Positions 8,480-17,479 of a stretch of 64,000 nt of DNA are shown one piece after another. Numbering within the stretch: position 1 is the stretch's first letter; every line of letters begins with the position of its first letter. The stretch comes from Actinomadura alba (GTDB lineage: Bacteria; Actinomycetota; Actinomycetes; Streptosporangiales; Streptosporangiaceae), in NCBI RefSeq assembly GCF_014323705.1, contig NZ_JABVEC010000020.1, positions 62,001-126,000 of the forward strand, read 5' to 3'. The notes under the pieces are model-generated. The model searched no databases. It saw only the letters and a program-made list of their open reading frames with translations, and was not told the origin of the DNA. The translations under genes were made by a program, and so were the position numbers.

Positions 8480-10003
8480 ATGAAGATCACATCTCTACGT
8501 CACATCGTCAGCCTGGCGGGTTTCGCCGCGCTGCTCCTCCTGCTCATGCCTGCGGTGCAGGCGCCGGCGACGGCCGCGGTGGGGTCGGCGAAGCCCACGG
8601 CGGCGACGCTGGACCGCTACGCGCGTGACACGTGGGCGTCCTTCGTCGCCATGACGGACGCCAAGACCGGCCTGCCGACCGACAGGCTTCGCGACGACGG
8701 CACGCGCAGCCGCCAGACCTCGACGACCAACATCGGCGCCTACATGTGGAGTGCGGTCGCCGCCGAGCGGCTCGGCATCATCAGTCACGCCGAAACCGTC
8801 GCCCGTATGTCGAAGACGATCAGCACGCTGGAGCGGATGGAGCGCCACCAGCCCAGCGGCCAGTTCTACAACTGGTACGACTACAGCACGGGAACGAAGC
8901 TCACCACCTGGCCGCCCAGCGGCGCGCCCCTCACCCCGATCCTCTCGTCGGTGGACAACGGGTGGCTGGCCACCGGCCTGCGGATCCTGCGCAACAGCGT
9001 CCCAGAGCTCGCCTCCCGCGCCGAGGCGATCTACGACTCCATGAATTTCGGTTTCTACTACCGCCCGGACGTCAACCGGATCCTCTTCCACTACGAGCCC
9101 GACACGGGAAAGTCGGCGTGCTGCTACGACACGATCGTCAGCGAGAGCCGGATCGCCAGCTACATCGGCATCGCGAAGGGCGAACTGCCGCCCAAGGAGT
9201 ACTACGGCGCCTGGCGTAGTTTCCCGGACACCTGTGACTGGAGCTGGCAGGAGACCCGCCCGATCGGCGTCTGGCGCAGGTACCTCGGCGTGGACGTCTT
9301 CGAGGGCGCTTACCCGTATGCCGGCATGCGCGTGACGCCGTCCTGGGGCGGCAGCATGTTCGAAGCCCTGATGCCATCGCTGTTCGTGCCCGAGGAGCAG
9401 TGGGCACCGCGCAGCTGGGGAATCAACCATCCGCTCACCATCGACGCGCATATCTACCACGGGCAGCACGAGGCGCGGTACGGCTATTGGGGCTTCTCGC
9501 CCGCGAACGTTCCCGAGGTTCCCGCAGGCTCTGTCGAGGGCGACTACTCCGCGTACGGGGTCGACGCCATTGGGATGGACCCGAACGGCTACCCGTCAAA
9601 CAAGGACAGGACACTTGTCGACCATGGCTTCTCCGGCTGCCCCGGGCGGCCGGCGCAGCCTGATCCCTCGCCGAGCGCGTACACCAACGGCGTCGTGACA
9701 CCGCACGCCGTCTTCCTGGCGCTGCGCAACCGTCCAGCCGAGACCATCTCCAATCTGACGAAGCTCATGCAGAACACTCGTGTCTATACAAAGTGGGGGT
9801 TCGCGGACTCAGTGAACGTCGAAACCGGCGCGGTCTCGCCCTTCTACCTCTCGCTCGACCAGGGCATGATCATGGCCGCGATCGGCAACGCGCTCGGAGA
9901 CGACGTGCTCCGCAAGGCGTTCGCCACCCCGGACATGAAGCGCGTCCTCCGCCCCGTGATCGGCATCGAGCAATTCGGCGCGAGCGCGCGCCCCACGTCA
10001 TGA
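8480..10003 (+). CDS. Secreted glycoamylase-like / DUF3131 protein
   Basis: The product has 507 residues. A signal peptide (LAGFAALLLLLMPAVQAPATAA) covers about residues 1-33. The mature part is an (alpha/alpha)6-barrel type: 'TSTTNIGAYMWSAVAA', 'NWYDYSTGTKLTTWP', 'SSVDNGWLATGLRIL', 'PSWGGSMFEALMPSLFVPE', 'YGYWGFSPA' and 'YGVDAIGMD' match the DUF3131/glycoamylase group, which includes beta-1,2-glucan-active enzymes (GH144 and relatives) and the C-terminal domain of cyclic beta-1,2-glucan synthase. Function as an extracellular glycosidase is inferred. A strong hairpin follows 50 bases after the stop. Confidence 0.75.
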   Translation: MKITSLRHIVSLAGFAALLLLLMPAVQAPATAAVGSAKPTAATLDRYARDTWASFVAMTDAKTGLPTDRLRDDGTRSRQTSTTNIGAYMWSAVAAERLGIISHAETVARMSKTISTLERMERHQPSGQFYNWYDYSTGTKLTTWPPSGAPLTPILSSVDNGWLATGLRILRNSVPELASRAEAIYDSMNFGFYYRPDVNRILFHYEPDTGKSACCYDTIVSESRIASYIGIAKGELPPKEYYGAWRSFPDTCDWSWQETRPIGVWRRYLGVDVFEGAYPYAGMRVTPSWGGSMFEALMPSLFVPEEQWAPRSWGINHPLTIDAHIYHGQHEARYGYWGFSPANVPEVPAGSVEGDYSAYGVDAIGMDPNGYPSNKDRTLVDHGFSGCPGRPAQPDPSPSAYTNGVVTPHAVFLALRNRPAETISNLTKLMQNTRVYTKWGFADSVNVETGAVSPFYLSLDQGMIMAAIGNALGDDVLRKAFATPDMKRVLRPVIGIEQFGASARPTS

Positions 10004-10052
10004 GCGGGCCTCGCAGCTATACCGGCGTCTGCCGCTGACAAGGAGATCGCCA

Positions 10053-10088
10053 GGCACTGCCGCCGCCTGAACCGGCGGCGGCAGTGCC
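10053..10088 (+). terminator. Strong hairpin terminator
   Basis: GGCACTGCCGCCGCC (10053-10067) pairs perfectly with 10074-10088 across a 6-base loop, giving a 15-bp GC-rich stem. It ends transcription of the glycoamylase-like gene and separates it from the decayed region to the right. Confidence 0.8.
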
Positions 10089-10099
10089 GCCCCAGGCGC

Positions 10100-10456
10100 T
10101 CACGTTCGGCTCCTCTGGCGCGTTATGCGCTCAAGGGCCGTTGCGTACAGGTGGAGCGGAGTGCTGAAGCGGTCGATGAGGCCCGGCAGCGGTGGCAACT
10201 TATCCACGTAGGTCATCAACCGATCGCCGACCGAAATCGCGTCCACAGGTCGTCGCGCCGGCTCCTTGGCCAGGAGTTCGATGACGAGCCCCTCAAGTCC
10301 GGCAGGTACGTCCGCGCGAGTCCGGGTCACCGGCACGGGCGGCTCCGACCGGTGCCGAGCAATCTCGGTCATCGGATCGACAGAGGCGAAGACCCGCTCA
10401 TTGGATGAGGCCCCGAGGGTGCTGGGCTGGGGTGAGCCCGCGGTGGCCCAGGCCAA
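10100..10456 (-). pseudogene. C-terminal fragment of a Ser/Thr protein kinase
   Basis: The readable part is the end of a kinase C-lobe: DPMTEIARHRSEPPVPV, then 'ADVPAGLEGLVIELLAKEPARRP' in pieces, a typical closing segment of actinobacterial Pkn kinases, followed by a short tail. The ATP-binding lobe, HRD and DFG motifs are absent and the DNA upstream reads as other debris. It is a 5'-truncated relic. Confidence 0.65.
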
Positions 10457-10519
10457 GGCGGCTGCCCGGGTCGCCGAGGAAGTGTGGGGGCTGGCAGTCG
10501 GTTCGCCGGAACCACCCGG

Positions 10520-10834
10520 TTATGTGGACTGATCCGTGACATGACCCGTGCGGTAGTGGGCAGGCCCGGTGCGCATCGTCCAAGGCGCGATGTCGCACAG
10601 GAAGCGGTGGACGATGCGGTCGTAGTCGTAGGTGGCGGCCAGGTGTCGGCCTGCCGCACGGAGCCGGGCCCGGTCGGCGGTGTCGGCAGCCAGTGCCCGG
10701 GCGAGCGCGTCGGCCAAAGATGCGGGGTCGGCCGGGCGGGCGGAGTAGCCGGTCTGATCGGTGACGAGTTCGGCCAGGCCGCCAGCGGTGGTGGCGATGA
10801 CGGGGCGTTCCACAGGGATCAGCAGCGTTGATCC
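10520..10834 (-). pseudogene. C-terminal fragment of a GT4-type glycosyltransferase
   Basis: About 100 residues match the nucleotide-sugar-binding half of GT-B enzymes: RPVIATTAGGLAELV, TGYSARPADPASLADAL, then a helical end (ARLRAAGRHLAATYDYD, IVHRFL). The E-x7-E-like region and the whole acceptor half are missing. Only 63 bases lie between this and the kinase relic. Truncated and presumably inactive. Confidence 0.6.
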
Positions 10835-11169
10835 GTGTGGCATTCTCTGCCGCGTGCCGGCAACCGCCCGCCCCCATGCAAGTACATCCGGGCCGCCCCC
10901 TACCGGATTCAGGCCGGGGGTCACCAGCCATGGACAGGGCGCTGCCGGTGAGGTAGGCGCGGATGCCCTCGGCGGGGTATTCGATGGTGTTTGACGGTAG
11001 GACTGTCGGGTCGGTCCACAGGGGCTTGCCGCACCTGCACGGCGCGGAATTCGGCATCGTGCGTCGCGGAGTCAGGCAGCAGGATGTTGACGCCCTCGCT
11101 GGCGACCATGGCGCGACTGGTTCAGTGAACTTGTGGGGCTGGTGGGAAGTGGGTGGCTACGCTGGCGGG
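10835..11169. other. Decayed DNA, no recognised gene
   Basis: Both strands are open in several frames but none reads as a known family; the piece 'KPLWTDPTVLPSNTIEYP' on the minus strand looks protein-like yet is unassigned. It lies between three clear gene fragments, so it is probably debris too. Confidence 0.3.
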
Positions 11170-11510
11170 ATGGCTGACCACGGATTAGTGACCGAGACGC
11201 AGTTGGATCTAGACGCTGTCCTGGCCGTCGGCTGGGCCGATCCGGGGGACTTCTCACCGGAGTAATTCGCGCGGGCCGAGACATTCTGGGAGTCGCGGCG
11301 TCGGCAGGACGAGCGGTTGCTGGCGACCCGCGATAAGGCGGCACAGCAGATCCAGGAGTGGACCGGTCGTACGCCGCGTGACGTCGGGTCGCTGGGGTCC
11401 AGACCAACCTCGAGACCAGTGATTTGGACTTGGGAATCGGGTATCCGGCGGCTGAGCGGAACCTGCTCGTTGACGCTCTTGGCCCGCACGCGACCTTCAA
11501 GGTGAGCGGA
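11170..11510 (+). pseudogene. Hypothetical gene with an in-frame stop and a frameshift
   Basis: ATG 11170 opens MADHGLVTETQLDLDAVLA and reaches TAA at 11263-11265. Reading past it gives coherent sequence (FARAETFWESRRRQDERLL, then 'AAQQIQEWTGRTPRDVGSL'). Near 11395 the sense shifts by one base to VQTNLETSDLDLGIGYPAAE and 'RNLLVDALGPHATFKVSG'. One nonsense change and one frameshift thus break a gene of at least 110 codons. I do not recognise the family. Confidence 0.6.
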
Positions 11511-11639
11511 AAACCAGGTTCAACACCACGCCGGTCCGCCGGCGGACCGGGCCGCGGCGGGTCCGCCTCAGACATGGACCCGGATTACACCGCTACCGAG
11601 TCTTCGCGTGAGTCGTCCTGACCCACGTCCTGGCGATCT

Positions 11640-12686
11640 TCAGGGAAACGTGACCGCGATGTCCAGCCCCCCGCCCGACCGGGCCCGTGCGACCAGCGCC
11701 GCGCCGTGCGCGTCGGCGATCGCCCGGACGATCGCCAGGCCTAGACCGTGCCCTTCGCCATGCCGGATCCGCCGGCCGTGAAGCTGCTGGAACGGCTCGA
11801 ACAGCCGGTCGACCTCCTCTGGCGGAACGACCGGGCCCGAGTTGCGGACAACGATCCGGGCCCCGCCCTCGACGGTCGCGGTCGCCACCTCGACCCCGCC
11901 GCACGGCACGTTGTACCGCAACGCGTTGTCGACCAGGTTCGCCACCAGGCTCTCTACCAGCCGCGGATCCCCCGATGCCGGCGCCGCTTCGAGCGCCGTC
12001 TCGACCGTCACACCAGCGGACTGGCGGGACAGCAGGACCCCTCGGGTGACTTCGGCCAGGTCGAACGGCTCTCGCCGCTCCACCCCCTGCTCGCCGCTGG
12101 CCAGGGTGAGCAGCGCCTCAATCAGCCGCTCCTGCACCGCGCCCAGCGCGAGCACCTCCCGGCATGCGGCCCGCAGCGACTCGACCGTCGCGTCCGGGTC
12201 GGCGAGGGCGACCTGCAGCAGGGTCCGCTCCGCGGTGAGCGGCGTGCGCAGCTCGTGCGACGCGTTCGCCACGAAGTGCCGCTGTGATGCGAACGCCGCC
12301 TCCAGGCGCTCGAACAGCTCGTCGAGGGTTACCGCCAGCTCGGCGAACTCGTCGGTACGCCCGGTGGGCTCCAGCCTGCGGTGCAGGTTGCTCGCCGAGA
12401 TATCCTGCGCAGTCGCTGTGATCGTGCGCAGCGGCCGCAGGAACCGGCCCGCCACCAGCCAGCCCAGCCCGATCGACACCAACACCAGCGCGGCCAGGGA
12501 CACCGACCAGGTGACGAACGGGAACTGCGCCACCTGGGCCGGCTCCGGCGCGGGCACGGTGCCGGCCGGCTCGGTCTCGTTGAATCCGAGCAGCGGCACG
12601 GTCAGTAGCGCCGCGCCCGATACGAAGAACGGGCCGGCGTAGAGCAGCATGAGCTGCGTGCGCAGCGTCCGCCGGCGGAGGATCAT
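11640..12686 (-). CDS. Two-component sensor histidine kinase
   Basis: The product has 348 residues. There are two membrane spans (about 10-34 and 61-80) around a short 26-residue external loop rich in Pro and Glu, then HAMP, then a HisKA domain with the phosphoacceptor in NASHELRTPL (His144). The N box is NLVDNALRYN and the G box GHGLGLAIV. The short sensor loop suggests an intramembrane-sensing kinase, often tied to ABC exporters that respond to peptide antibiotics. Its ATG overlaps the response regulator stop by 4 bases, and the exporter genes are divergent from this pair. Confidence 0.93.
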   Translation of the reverse strand: MILRRRTLRTQLMLLYAGPFFVSGAALLTVPLLGFNETEPAGTVPAPEPAQVAQFPFVTWSVSLAALVLVSIGLGWLVAGRFLRPLRTITATAQDISASNLHRRLEPTGRTDEFAELAVTLDELFERLEAAFASQRHFVANASHELRTPLTAERTLLQVALADPDATVESLRAACREVLALGAVQERLIEALLTLASGEQGVERREPFDLAEVTRGVLLSRQSAGVTVETALEAAPASGDPRLVESLVANLVDNALRYNVPCGGVEVATATVEGGARIVVRNSGPVVPPEEVDRLFEPFQQLHGRRIRHGEGHGLGLAIVRAIADAHGAALVARARSGGGLDIAVTFP

Positions 12687-13345
12687 GGCTCGCCGATCCG
12701 GTAGCCGCCCTCACGTACCGTGTGCACCACTGGGGGATCGCCGAGCTTGGCCCGCAGCCGGCGGATCGTCGTCTTCACCGCCGTGGTGAAGGGGTCTGCG
12801 GCCTCGTCCCACACCCGCTCCAGCAGCTCCTCCGTCGGCACCGGCCGCCCGGCCGCGGCTAGCAGGCACTCCAGCACCGCGAACTCCTTCGGGCTGAGGT
12901 CCAGCCGCCGCCCGCCCCGCGACGCGACCCGCCGGCCGGCGTCGAGGGTCAGGTCCGCGCATTCCAGCACCGGCGGTACCAGCGTGGTGGGGCGGCGGGC
13001 CAGCGCGCGGATCCGGGCGACCAGCTCGGCGAAGTCGAACGGCTTCGGCAGGTAGTCGTCGGCGCCCAGGCCCAGCCCGTCGACCCGGTCCTTGACCGTA
13101 CTCGACGCGGTCAGCATGAGGACCCGGCTACCTTGGTGCGCGGCGACGATCCGCCGGCACACGTCGTCGCCGTGCGTGCCGGGCAGGTCCCGGTCGAGCA
13201 CCACCACGTCGTACCGTGTGACGGCCAGGTGTTCCAGCGCGTCGTCGCCGTCGAGGACCACGTCGACCGCCATCCCCTCGCGGCGCAGCCCGGTCCCGAT
13301 CGTGCGGGCCAGAATCTCGAAGTCCTCCACCACCAGCACGCGCAT
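12683..13345 (-). CDS. OmpR/PhoB-type response regulator
   Basis: From ATG 13345 the product has 220 residues. The receiver has the acidic pair in VVEDFE, phosphoacceptor Asp51 (VVVLDRDLPG), Thr79 and Lys101 (YLPKPF). A winged-helix domain follows (LSPKEFAVLECLLA, FTTAVKTTIRRLRAKLG, ending in the VREGGYRIG wing). It is cotranscribed with the kinase and divergent from the ABC exporter, with 86 bases between, so it probably controls that exporter. Confidence 0.93.
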   Translation of the reverse strand: MRVLVVEDFEILARTIGTGLRREGMAVDVVLDGDDALEHLAVTRYDVVVLDRDLPGTHGDDVCRRIVAAHQGSRVLMLTASSTVKDRVDGLGLGADDYLPKPFDFAELVARIRALARRPTTLVPPVLECADLTLDAGRRVASRGGRRLDLSPKEFAVLECLLAAAGRPVPTEELLERVWDEAADPFTTAVKTTIRRLRAKLGDPPVVHTVREGGYRIGEP

Positions 13346-13431
13346 CCCACAACGATGCCAGGTCGACGGTGGCATCCAGGTGTCGTCCGGCGGCACCGGG
13401 CTGACACCACCGCCCGCGTAGAACCTGACCC

Positions 13432-14349
13432 ATGATTACTGTGAACGGACTACGGAAACGGTTCGGCGCGACCAGCGCCCTCGACGGGATGACGTTCACC
13501 GTCCGACCCGGGCAGGTCACCGGCTTCGTCGGGCCGAATGGCGCCGGCAAGTCGACCACCATGCGGGTCGTCCTCGACCTCGACGCCGCCGACGCCGGCG
13601 AGGCCCTCGTCGCCGGGCGGCCGTACCGCACCCTCCGCAACCCGCTGCGGCACATCGGCTCGCTCCTCGACGCCGCCGCCCTGCAGCCCGGCCGCACCGC
13701 CCGCAACCACCTCCTGTGGCTCGCCCACTCCCAGGGTCTCGGCGCGCGCCGGGTCGACGAGGTCCTCGACCAGGCGGGGCTGCTGTCCGTCGCCCGACGC
13801 CGGGCCGGCGGGTTCTCGCTCGGCATGCGGCAGCGGCTCGGGATCGCCGCCGCGCTGCTCGGCGACCCGCCGGCGCTCATGCTCGACGAGCCGTTCAACG
13901 GCATGGACCCCGAAGGCATCATCTGGATGCGCCGCTTCCTGCGGGCCCTCGCTGCGGAGGGGCGCGCGGTCCTGGTGTCCAGCCACCTGATGAGCGAACT
14001 GCAGGACACCGCCGACCACGTGGTGGTGGCCGGCCGCGGGAAGGTCATCGCCGACGCGAGCGTCGCCGAACTGCTGGCGACCGTGTCGGGCGGCCGGATC
14101 ACGGTGCGTTCTTCCACGGCGGATGCGGCAGTGGTACTGGCTGAGGCCGGCGCGTCCGTCACGCCCGCCGGCGACGGCACGCTCACCGTCGCCGGCCTGC
14201 CCGCCGAGACGGTCGTCGCGCTGCTCAACCGCCACGGCGTGCCGTTCTCCGAGCTTGCCGCCCACCGGGCGACGCTGGAGGACGCCTACCTGGAGCTCAC
14301 CCGCGACTCCGTCGAGTACCGCGCCGCGACCCCGGGGGAGGTGCGGTGA
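13432..14349 (+). CDS. ABC transporter ATP-binding protein
   Basis: The product has 305 residues. Walker A is GPNGAGKST, the signature is FSLGMRQRLGIA (S-L-G-M in place of LSGGQ, common in the drug/bacteriocin-exporter class), Walker B is LMLDEPFNGMDPEG and the switch His is in SSHLMSEL. The last 80 residues form the extra domain seen in DrrA/BcrA-like ATPases. It heads a three-gene unit with overlapping junctions (GTGA at 14346, ATGA at 15854) and is divergent from the two-component genes. Role inferred: energising export or resistance. Confidence 0.92.
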   Translation: MITVNGLRKRFGATSALDGMTFTVRPGQVTGFVGPNGAGKSTTMRVVLDLDAADAGEALVAGRPYRTLRNPLRHIGSLLDAAALQPGRTARNHLLWLAHSQGLGARRVDEVLDQAGLLSVARRRAGGFSLGMRQRLGIAAALLGDPPALMLDEPFNGMDPEGIIWMRRFLRALAAEGRAVLVSSHLMSELQDTADHVVVAGRGKVIADASVAELLATVSGGRITVRSSTADAAVVLAEAGASVTPAGDGTLTVAGLPAETVVALLNRHGVPFSELAAHRATLEDAYLELTRDSVEYRAATPGEVR

Positions 14350-15857
14350 ACGCGTTCGCGAAGACGCTACGCGCCGAATGGACGAAGTTCCGCACCGTAC
14401 GCGGCTGGGTGATCGGCACCGTCACCGCTGCCGGGGTCATCATGGCGCTCGGGCTCCTGCCGGGCCTGCAGGGCTCCTGCGGGAAGCACGGCCCCGGCTC
14501 CGAGTGCGTGCTGCCGGTCGGCCCCGGCGGCGAGGAGGTCACCGACAGCTTCGCATTCGTCCACCAGCCGCTCGCCGGGGACGGCAGCATCACCGTGCGG
14601 GTCACCGCACTGACCGGCCTGCTGCCGGGCCCGAACCCGGACGAGCCACGGCCCGGCGTCGTGCCGTGGGCCAAGGCCGGCCTCATCGTCAAGGCCGGCA
14701 CCGGTCAGGGCTCCAGCTACGCCGCGGTCATGGTCACCGGTGACCATGGAGTGCGGATGCAGCACGACTACACCCACGACATCGCCGGCAGCCCCAGCGC
14801 CGTCACCGCCACCGCGCCGCGCTGGCTGCGGCTCACCCGCACCGGCGACACCGTCACCGGCGCCGAGTCCGTCGACGGCAGCAGCTGGACCACCGTTGGC
14901 ATCGCCCGGCCGGCCGGCCTGCCGGCGACCGTCGAGGTCGGGCTGTTCGTCACGTCCCCGCAGTACGCCGAGGAGGTCAACGAATCGCTGATGTCCGGCG
15001 CCATGGGCGGACCGAGCCAGGCGACCGGCACCTTCGATCACCTCGCGCCGCAGGGCGGCTGGACCGGCGCGGCCTGGCAACGCGACAGCATCGGCGCGTC
15101 CAGCAACGGGCCGGCGATCCGCGACAGCGGCTTCGTGCGGGACGGCGACGTCTTCCGAGTGACCGGCTCCGGCGACATCGCCCCGGCCGTGCCCGGCGCC
15201 GCCGGCACCGGCGCGTCCGTCACCCAGACGCTCGTCGGCACCTTCGTCGGCCTGATCGTCGTGGTCGTCGTCGGCGCCATGTTCGTCACTGCGGAGTACC
15301 GTCGCGGGCTCATCAGAACGACCCTCACCGCCAGCCCCGGCCGGATCCGAGTGCTCGCCGCGAAGGCGGTCGTCGTCGGCGCCGTCACGTTCGCGGCCGG
15401 CCTCATCGCGGCGGCCGTCGTGGTCGTCCTCGGGCAGCGGGTGCTGCGCAGCAACGGCGTGTACGTCCACCCGGCGTCGACGCCGGCCGAGCTGCGGATC
15501 GTGGCGGGCACCGCCGCCCTGCTCGCCGTCGCCGCGATCCTGGCGCTCGGCCTCGGCTCGCTGCTGCGGCGCAGCGTCACCGCCGTCACCACCGCTGTCG
15601 TCGTGATCGTCCTGCCGTACCTGCTCGCCATGACGGTCCTGCCAACCGACGCGGCGCAGTGGCTGCTGCGGGTCAGCCCGGCGGCGGCGTTCGCGCTGCA
15701 GCAGGCGGCCCCGGAGTACCCGCAGGTGGCGAACCTCTATACGCCGCCCAACGGGTATTTCCCGCTCCCGCCCTGGGCCGGGTTCGCAGTCCTTGCCGGG
15801 TGGACCGCCCTCGCCCTCGGCGCCGCCGCGGTGATGCTCCGCCGGAGGGACGCATGA
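14346..15857 (+). CDS. ABC-2 type permease with an embedded extracytoplasmic beta-sandwich domain
   Basis: The product has 503 residues. It starts like an ABC-2 permease (LRAEWTKFRTVRGWVIG, first span about 21-41). Where short loops are usual, about 240 residues follow that read like a DUF1349/concanavalin-like sandwich: PWAKAGLIVKAG, SYAAVMVTG, PRWLRLTRTGDTVTG, DGSSWTTVGIA and EVGLFVTSP. Five or so membrane spans then complete the permease, including FVGLIVVVVVGAMFV with AEYRRGLIRTTLTASPGR just after. The inserted domain should lie outside the membrane, where it could bind a sugar or peptide ligand. Starts at GTG 14346, coupled to the ATPase gene. Confidence 0.85.
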   Translation: MNAFAKTLRAEWTKFRTVRGWVIGTVTAAGVIMALGLLPGLQGSCGKHGPGSECVLPVGPGGEEVTDSFAFVHQPLAGDGSITVRVTALTGLLPGPNPDEPRPGVVPWAKAGLIVKAGTGQGSSYAAVMVTGDHGVRMQHDYTHDIAGSPSAVTATAPRWLRLTRTGDTVTGAESVDGSSWTTVGIARPAGLPATVEVGLFVTSPQYAEEVNESLMSGAMGGPSQATGTFDHLAPQGGWTGAAWQRDSIGASSNGPAIRDSGFVRDGDVFRVTGSGDIAPAVPGAAGTGASVTQTLVGTFVGLIVVVVVGAMFVTAEYRRGLIRTTLTASPGRIRVLAAKAVVVGAVTFAAGLIAAAVVVVLGQRVLRSNGVYVHPASTPAELRIVAGTAALLAVAAILALGLGSLLRRSVTAVTTAVVVIVLPYLLAMTVLPTDAAQWLLRVSPAAAFALQQAAPEYPQVANLYTPPNGYFPLPPWAGFAVLAGWTALALGAAAVMLRRRDA

Positions 15858-16570
15858 CGTTCGCGCTGCACGCCGAGTGGACCAAGCTGCGCACGTCGCC
15901 GGGCACCCTGGCGCTACTCGTCGTCGTCGTCGCCGGCACGGTCGGGGTCAGCGCGGCCGCGGCCGCCTGCTCAGGGCCGGGCTGCGGCGCCGACCTGCCG
16001 AAGCTGAGCCTCACCGGGGTGCAACTCGGTCAGGCGGTCGTGGCGATCCTCGCGGTACTGGTGATGGGGAACGAATACAGCAGCGGCATGGTCAAAGTCA
16101 CGCTCACCGCCGTGCCACGCCGGAGCCGGGTCCTGGCCGCCAAGGCGGTGGTCGTCGCCGCCGTCGTAGCGGTCGCGGCGGCCGTCGCCGTCGCCGGGTC
16201 TCTCATCGTGGGCCGGCTCCTACTGCCCACCCACGACCTGGTCCTGCGCCCGGCCGTCGGCTCGGTGCTGTACTTGGTCCTCGTCGGCCTGCTGAGCCTC
16301 GGCACCGCCACTGCGGTCCGCAACCCGGCCGCCGCGATCAGCGTCGTCCTCACCCTCCTGTACGCCTTGCCGATCGTCACCGGCGTGGTCACCGACCCGG
16401 CGTGGCAGAAGCACCTGCAGCAGATCGGGCCGGCGAGCGCTGGGCTGGCGGCGCAGGCCACAACCGGCGATCTTGTCATCGGTCCCTGGAAAGGCCTCGG
16501 CGTCCTAGCGCTGTGGGCGTTTGGGGCGCTGCTGGCCGGCGGCGCGGTCCTCAAACGCCGTGACGCCTGA
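15854..16570 (+). CDS. ABC-2 type permease, second subunit
   Basis: The ATG overlaps the previous stop (ATGA). The 238-residue product has six predicted membrane segments and the features of its partner without the inserted domain: FALHAEWTKLRTSPG at the start, GNEYSSGMVKVTLTAVPRR in the coupling region and a basic KRRDA end, like the RRRDA end of the first permease. The two permeases probably form a heterodimer with the ATPase. No clear terminator is seen downstream. Confidence 0.9.
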   Translation: MTFALHAEWTKLRTSPGTLALLVVVVAGTVGVSAAAAACSGPGCGADLPKLSLTGVQLGQAVVAILAVLVMGNEYSSGMVKVTLTAVPRRSRVLAAKAVVVAAVVAVAAAVAVAGSLIVGRLLLPTHDLVLRPAVGSVLYLVLVGLLSLGTATAVRNPAAAISVVLTLLYALPIVTGVVTDPAWQKHLQQIGPASAGLAAQATTGDLVIGPWKGLGVLALWAFGALLAGGAVLKRRDA

Positions 16571-16797
16571 ACGGCGGTGCGTCTTCGCTCGCCGAGCCGC
16601 ATGACCGGTGGCTCCCAGACGCCTCTCTGATCCGGACTAGCCCTACGTACGCCGCGGGCCGACCGGAGCGCGTTCGGCCAGCCCGCCTGCCCATTCCACC
16701 CGGCCGCGTGCGTCTGGCGACCCGCGGCATGTGGCGCGCATTCGTAGGAGATCACCAATCGGACGGCTTGCCTATGCCACGCGGCCCACCTACCTGA

Positions 16798-17397
16798 TCA
16801 GCGCAGCCCCGGAGATGCGGGCGTACGGTTGTTCCCGGGATCGTCCACTACGACAATCCCGATCAGCCGGTGCCTCCACGGCCGCCGTGGGCGGGTGATC
16901 ATCCAGGTGCCAAGGTCCGCTATTGCGGTCCCGAATCTCAGTGCGTCGGGCTGGGAGCGGCGCAGCACCCGCAGCCCAAGCGTCCCGGCGAGCATGCGCA
17001 GCCCGGGCCGGGTGCCGTCGCGCGCGGTCACCGTTCGCAGCCCCATCGCCCGCTGCCCCGGGGTCCGGCCCCACAGCATCGGCGGGACGGTCTCATAACC
17101 GAGGGCGATCAGGGCCAGCCACCGCTCGGCGGCCGTTTCGGGCAGCGGATTGTGCGGCATGAAGAGCCACTTCAGCACCGCTTGGCGGCTCGGCGGTGTC
17201 CAGGTGGCGGCCTGCGGATGCGTCTCCTTCGACGCGTCGGCCTGGCCTTGCCGATGCTTGCGTATTCCGTCCCGCACCATCGGCACCCAGATCGGCGCGG
17301 TCGCCGCACCGAGCACCACCGCGTCGATCAACTCTGCCGCGTCCTGCCGCCTGAGGCGGGCCGCCACGATCTCGCCTGCCATGATCCATGACACCAC
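16798..17397 (-). CDS. RDD-family membrane protein
   Basis: The product has up to 199 residues; ATG 17382 is an alternative start, and neither has a clear SD. An N-terminal 'RRQDAAELIDAVVLGA' is the degenerate R-D-D first helix, and the second half has the family hallmark LWGRTPGQRAMGLRTVTARDG. RDD proteins are small integral membrane proteins of mostly unknown role, some linked to ion transport. A charged, His-containing linker separates the helices. Confidence 0.75.
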   Translation of the reverse strand: MVSWIMAGEIVAARLRRQDAAELIDAVVLGAATAPIWVPMVRDGIRKHRQGQADASKETHPQAATWTPPSRQAVLKWLFMPHNPLPETAAERWLALIALGYETVPPMLWGRTPGQRAMGLRTVTARDGTRPGLRMLAGTLGLRVLRRSQPDALRFGTAIADLGTWMITRPRRPWRHRLIGIVVVDDPGNNRTPASPGLR

Positions 17398-17479
17398 AGC
17401 AGGCGAATCCTTGGCGAGACCTCCAGCTGCACTCCCCGTTGCAGTCCGGCGGTTGCGTCCACGGAGATGGCGCTCTGGC

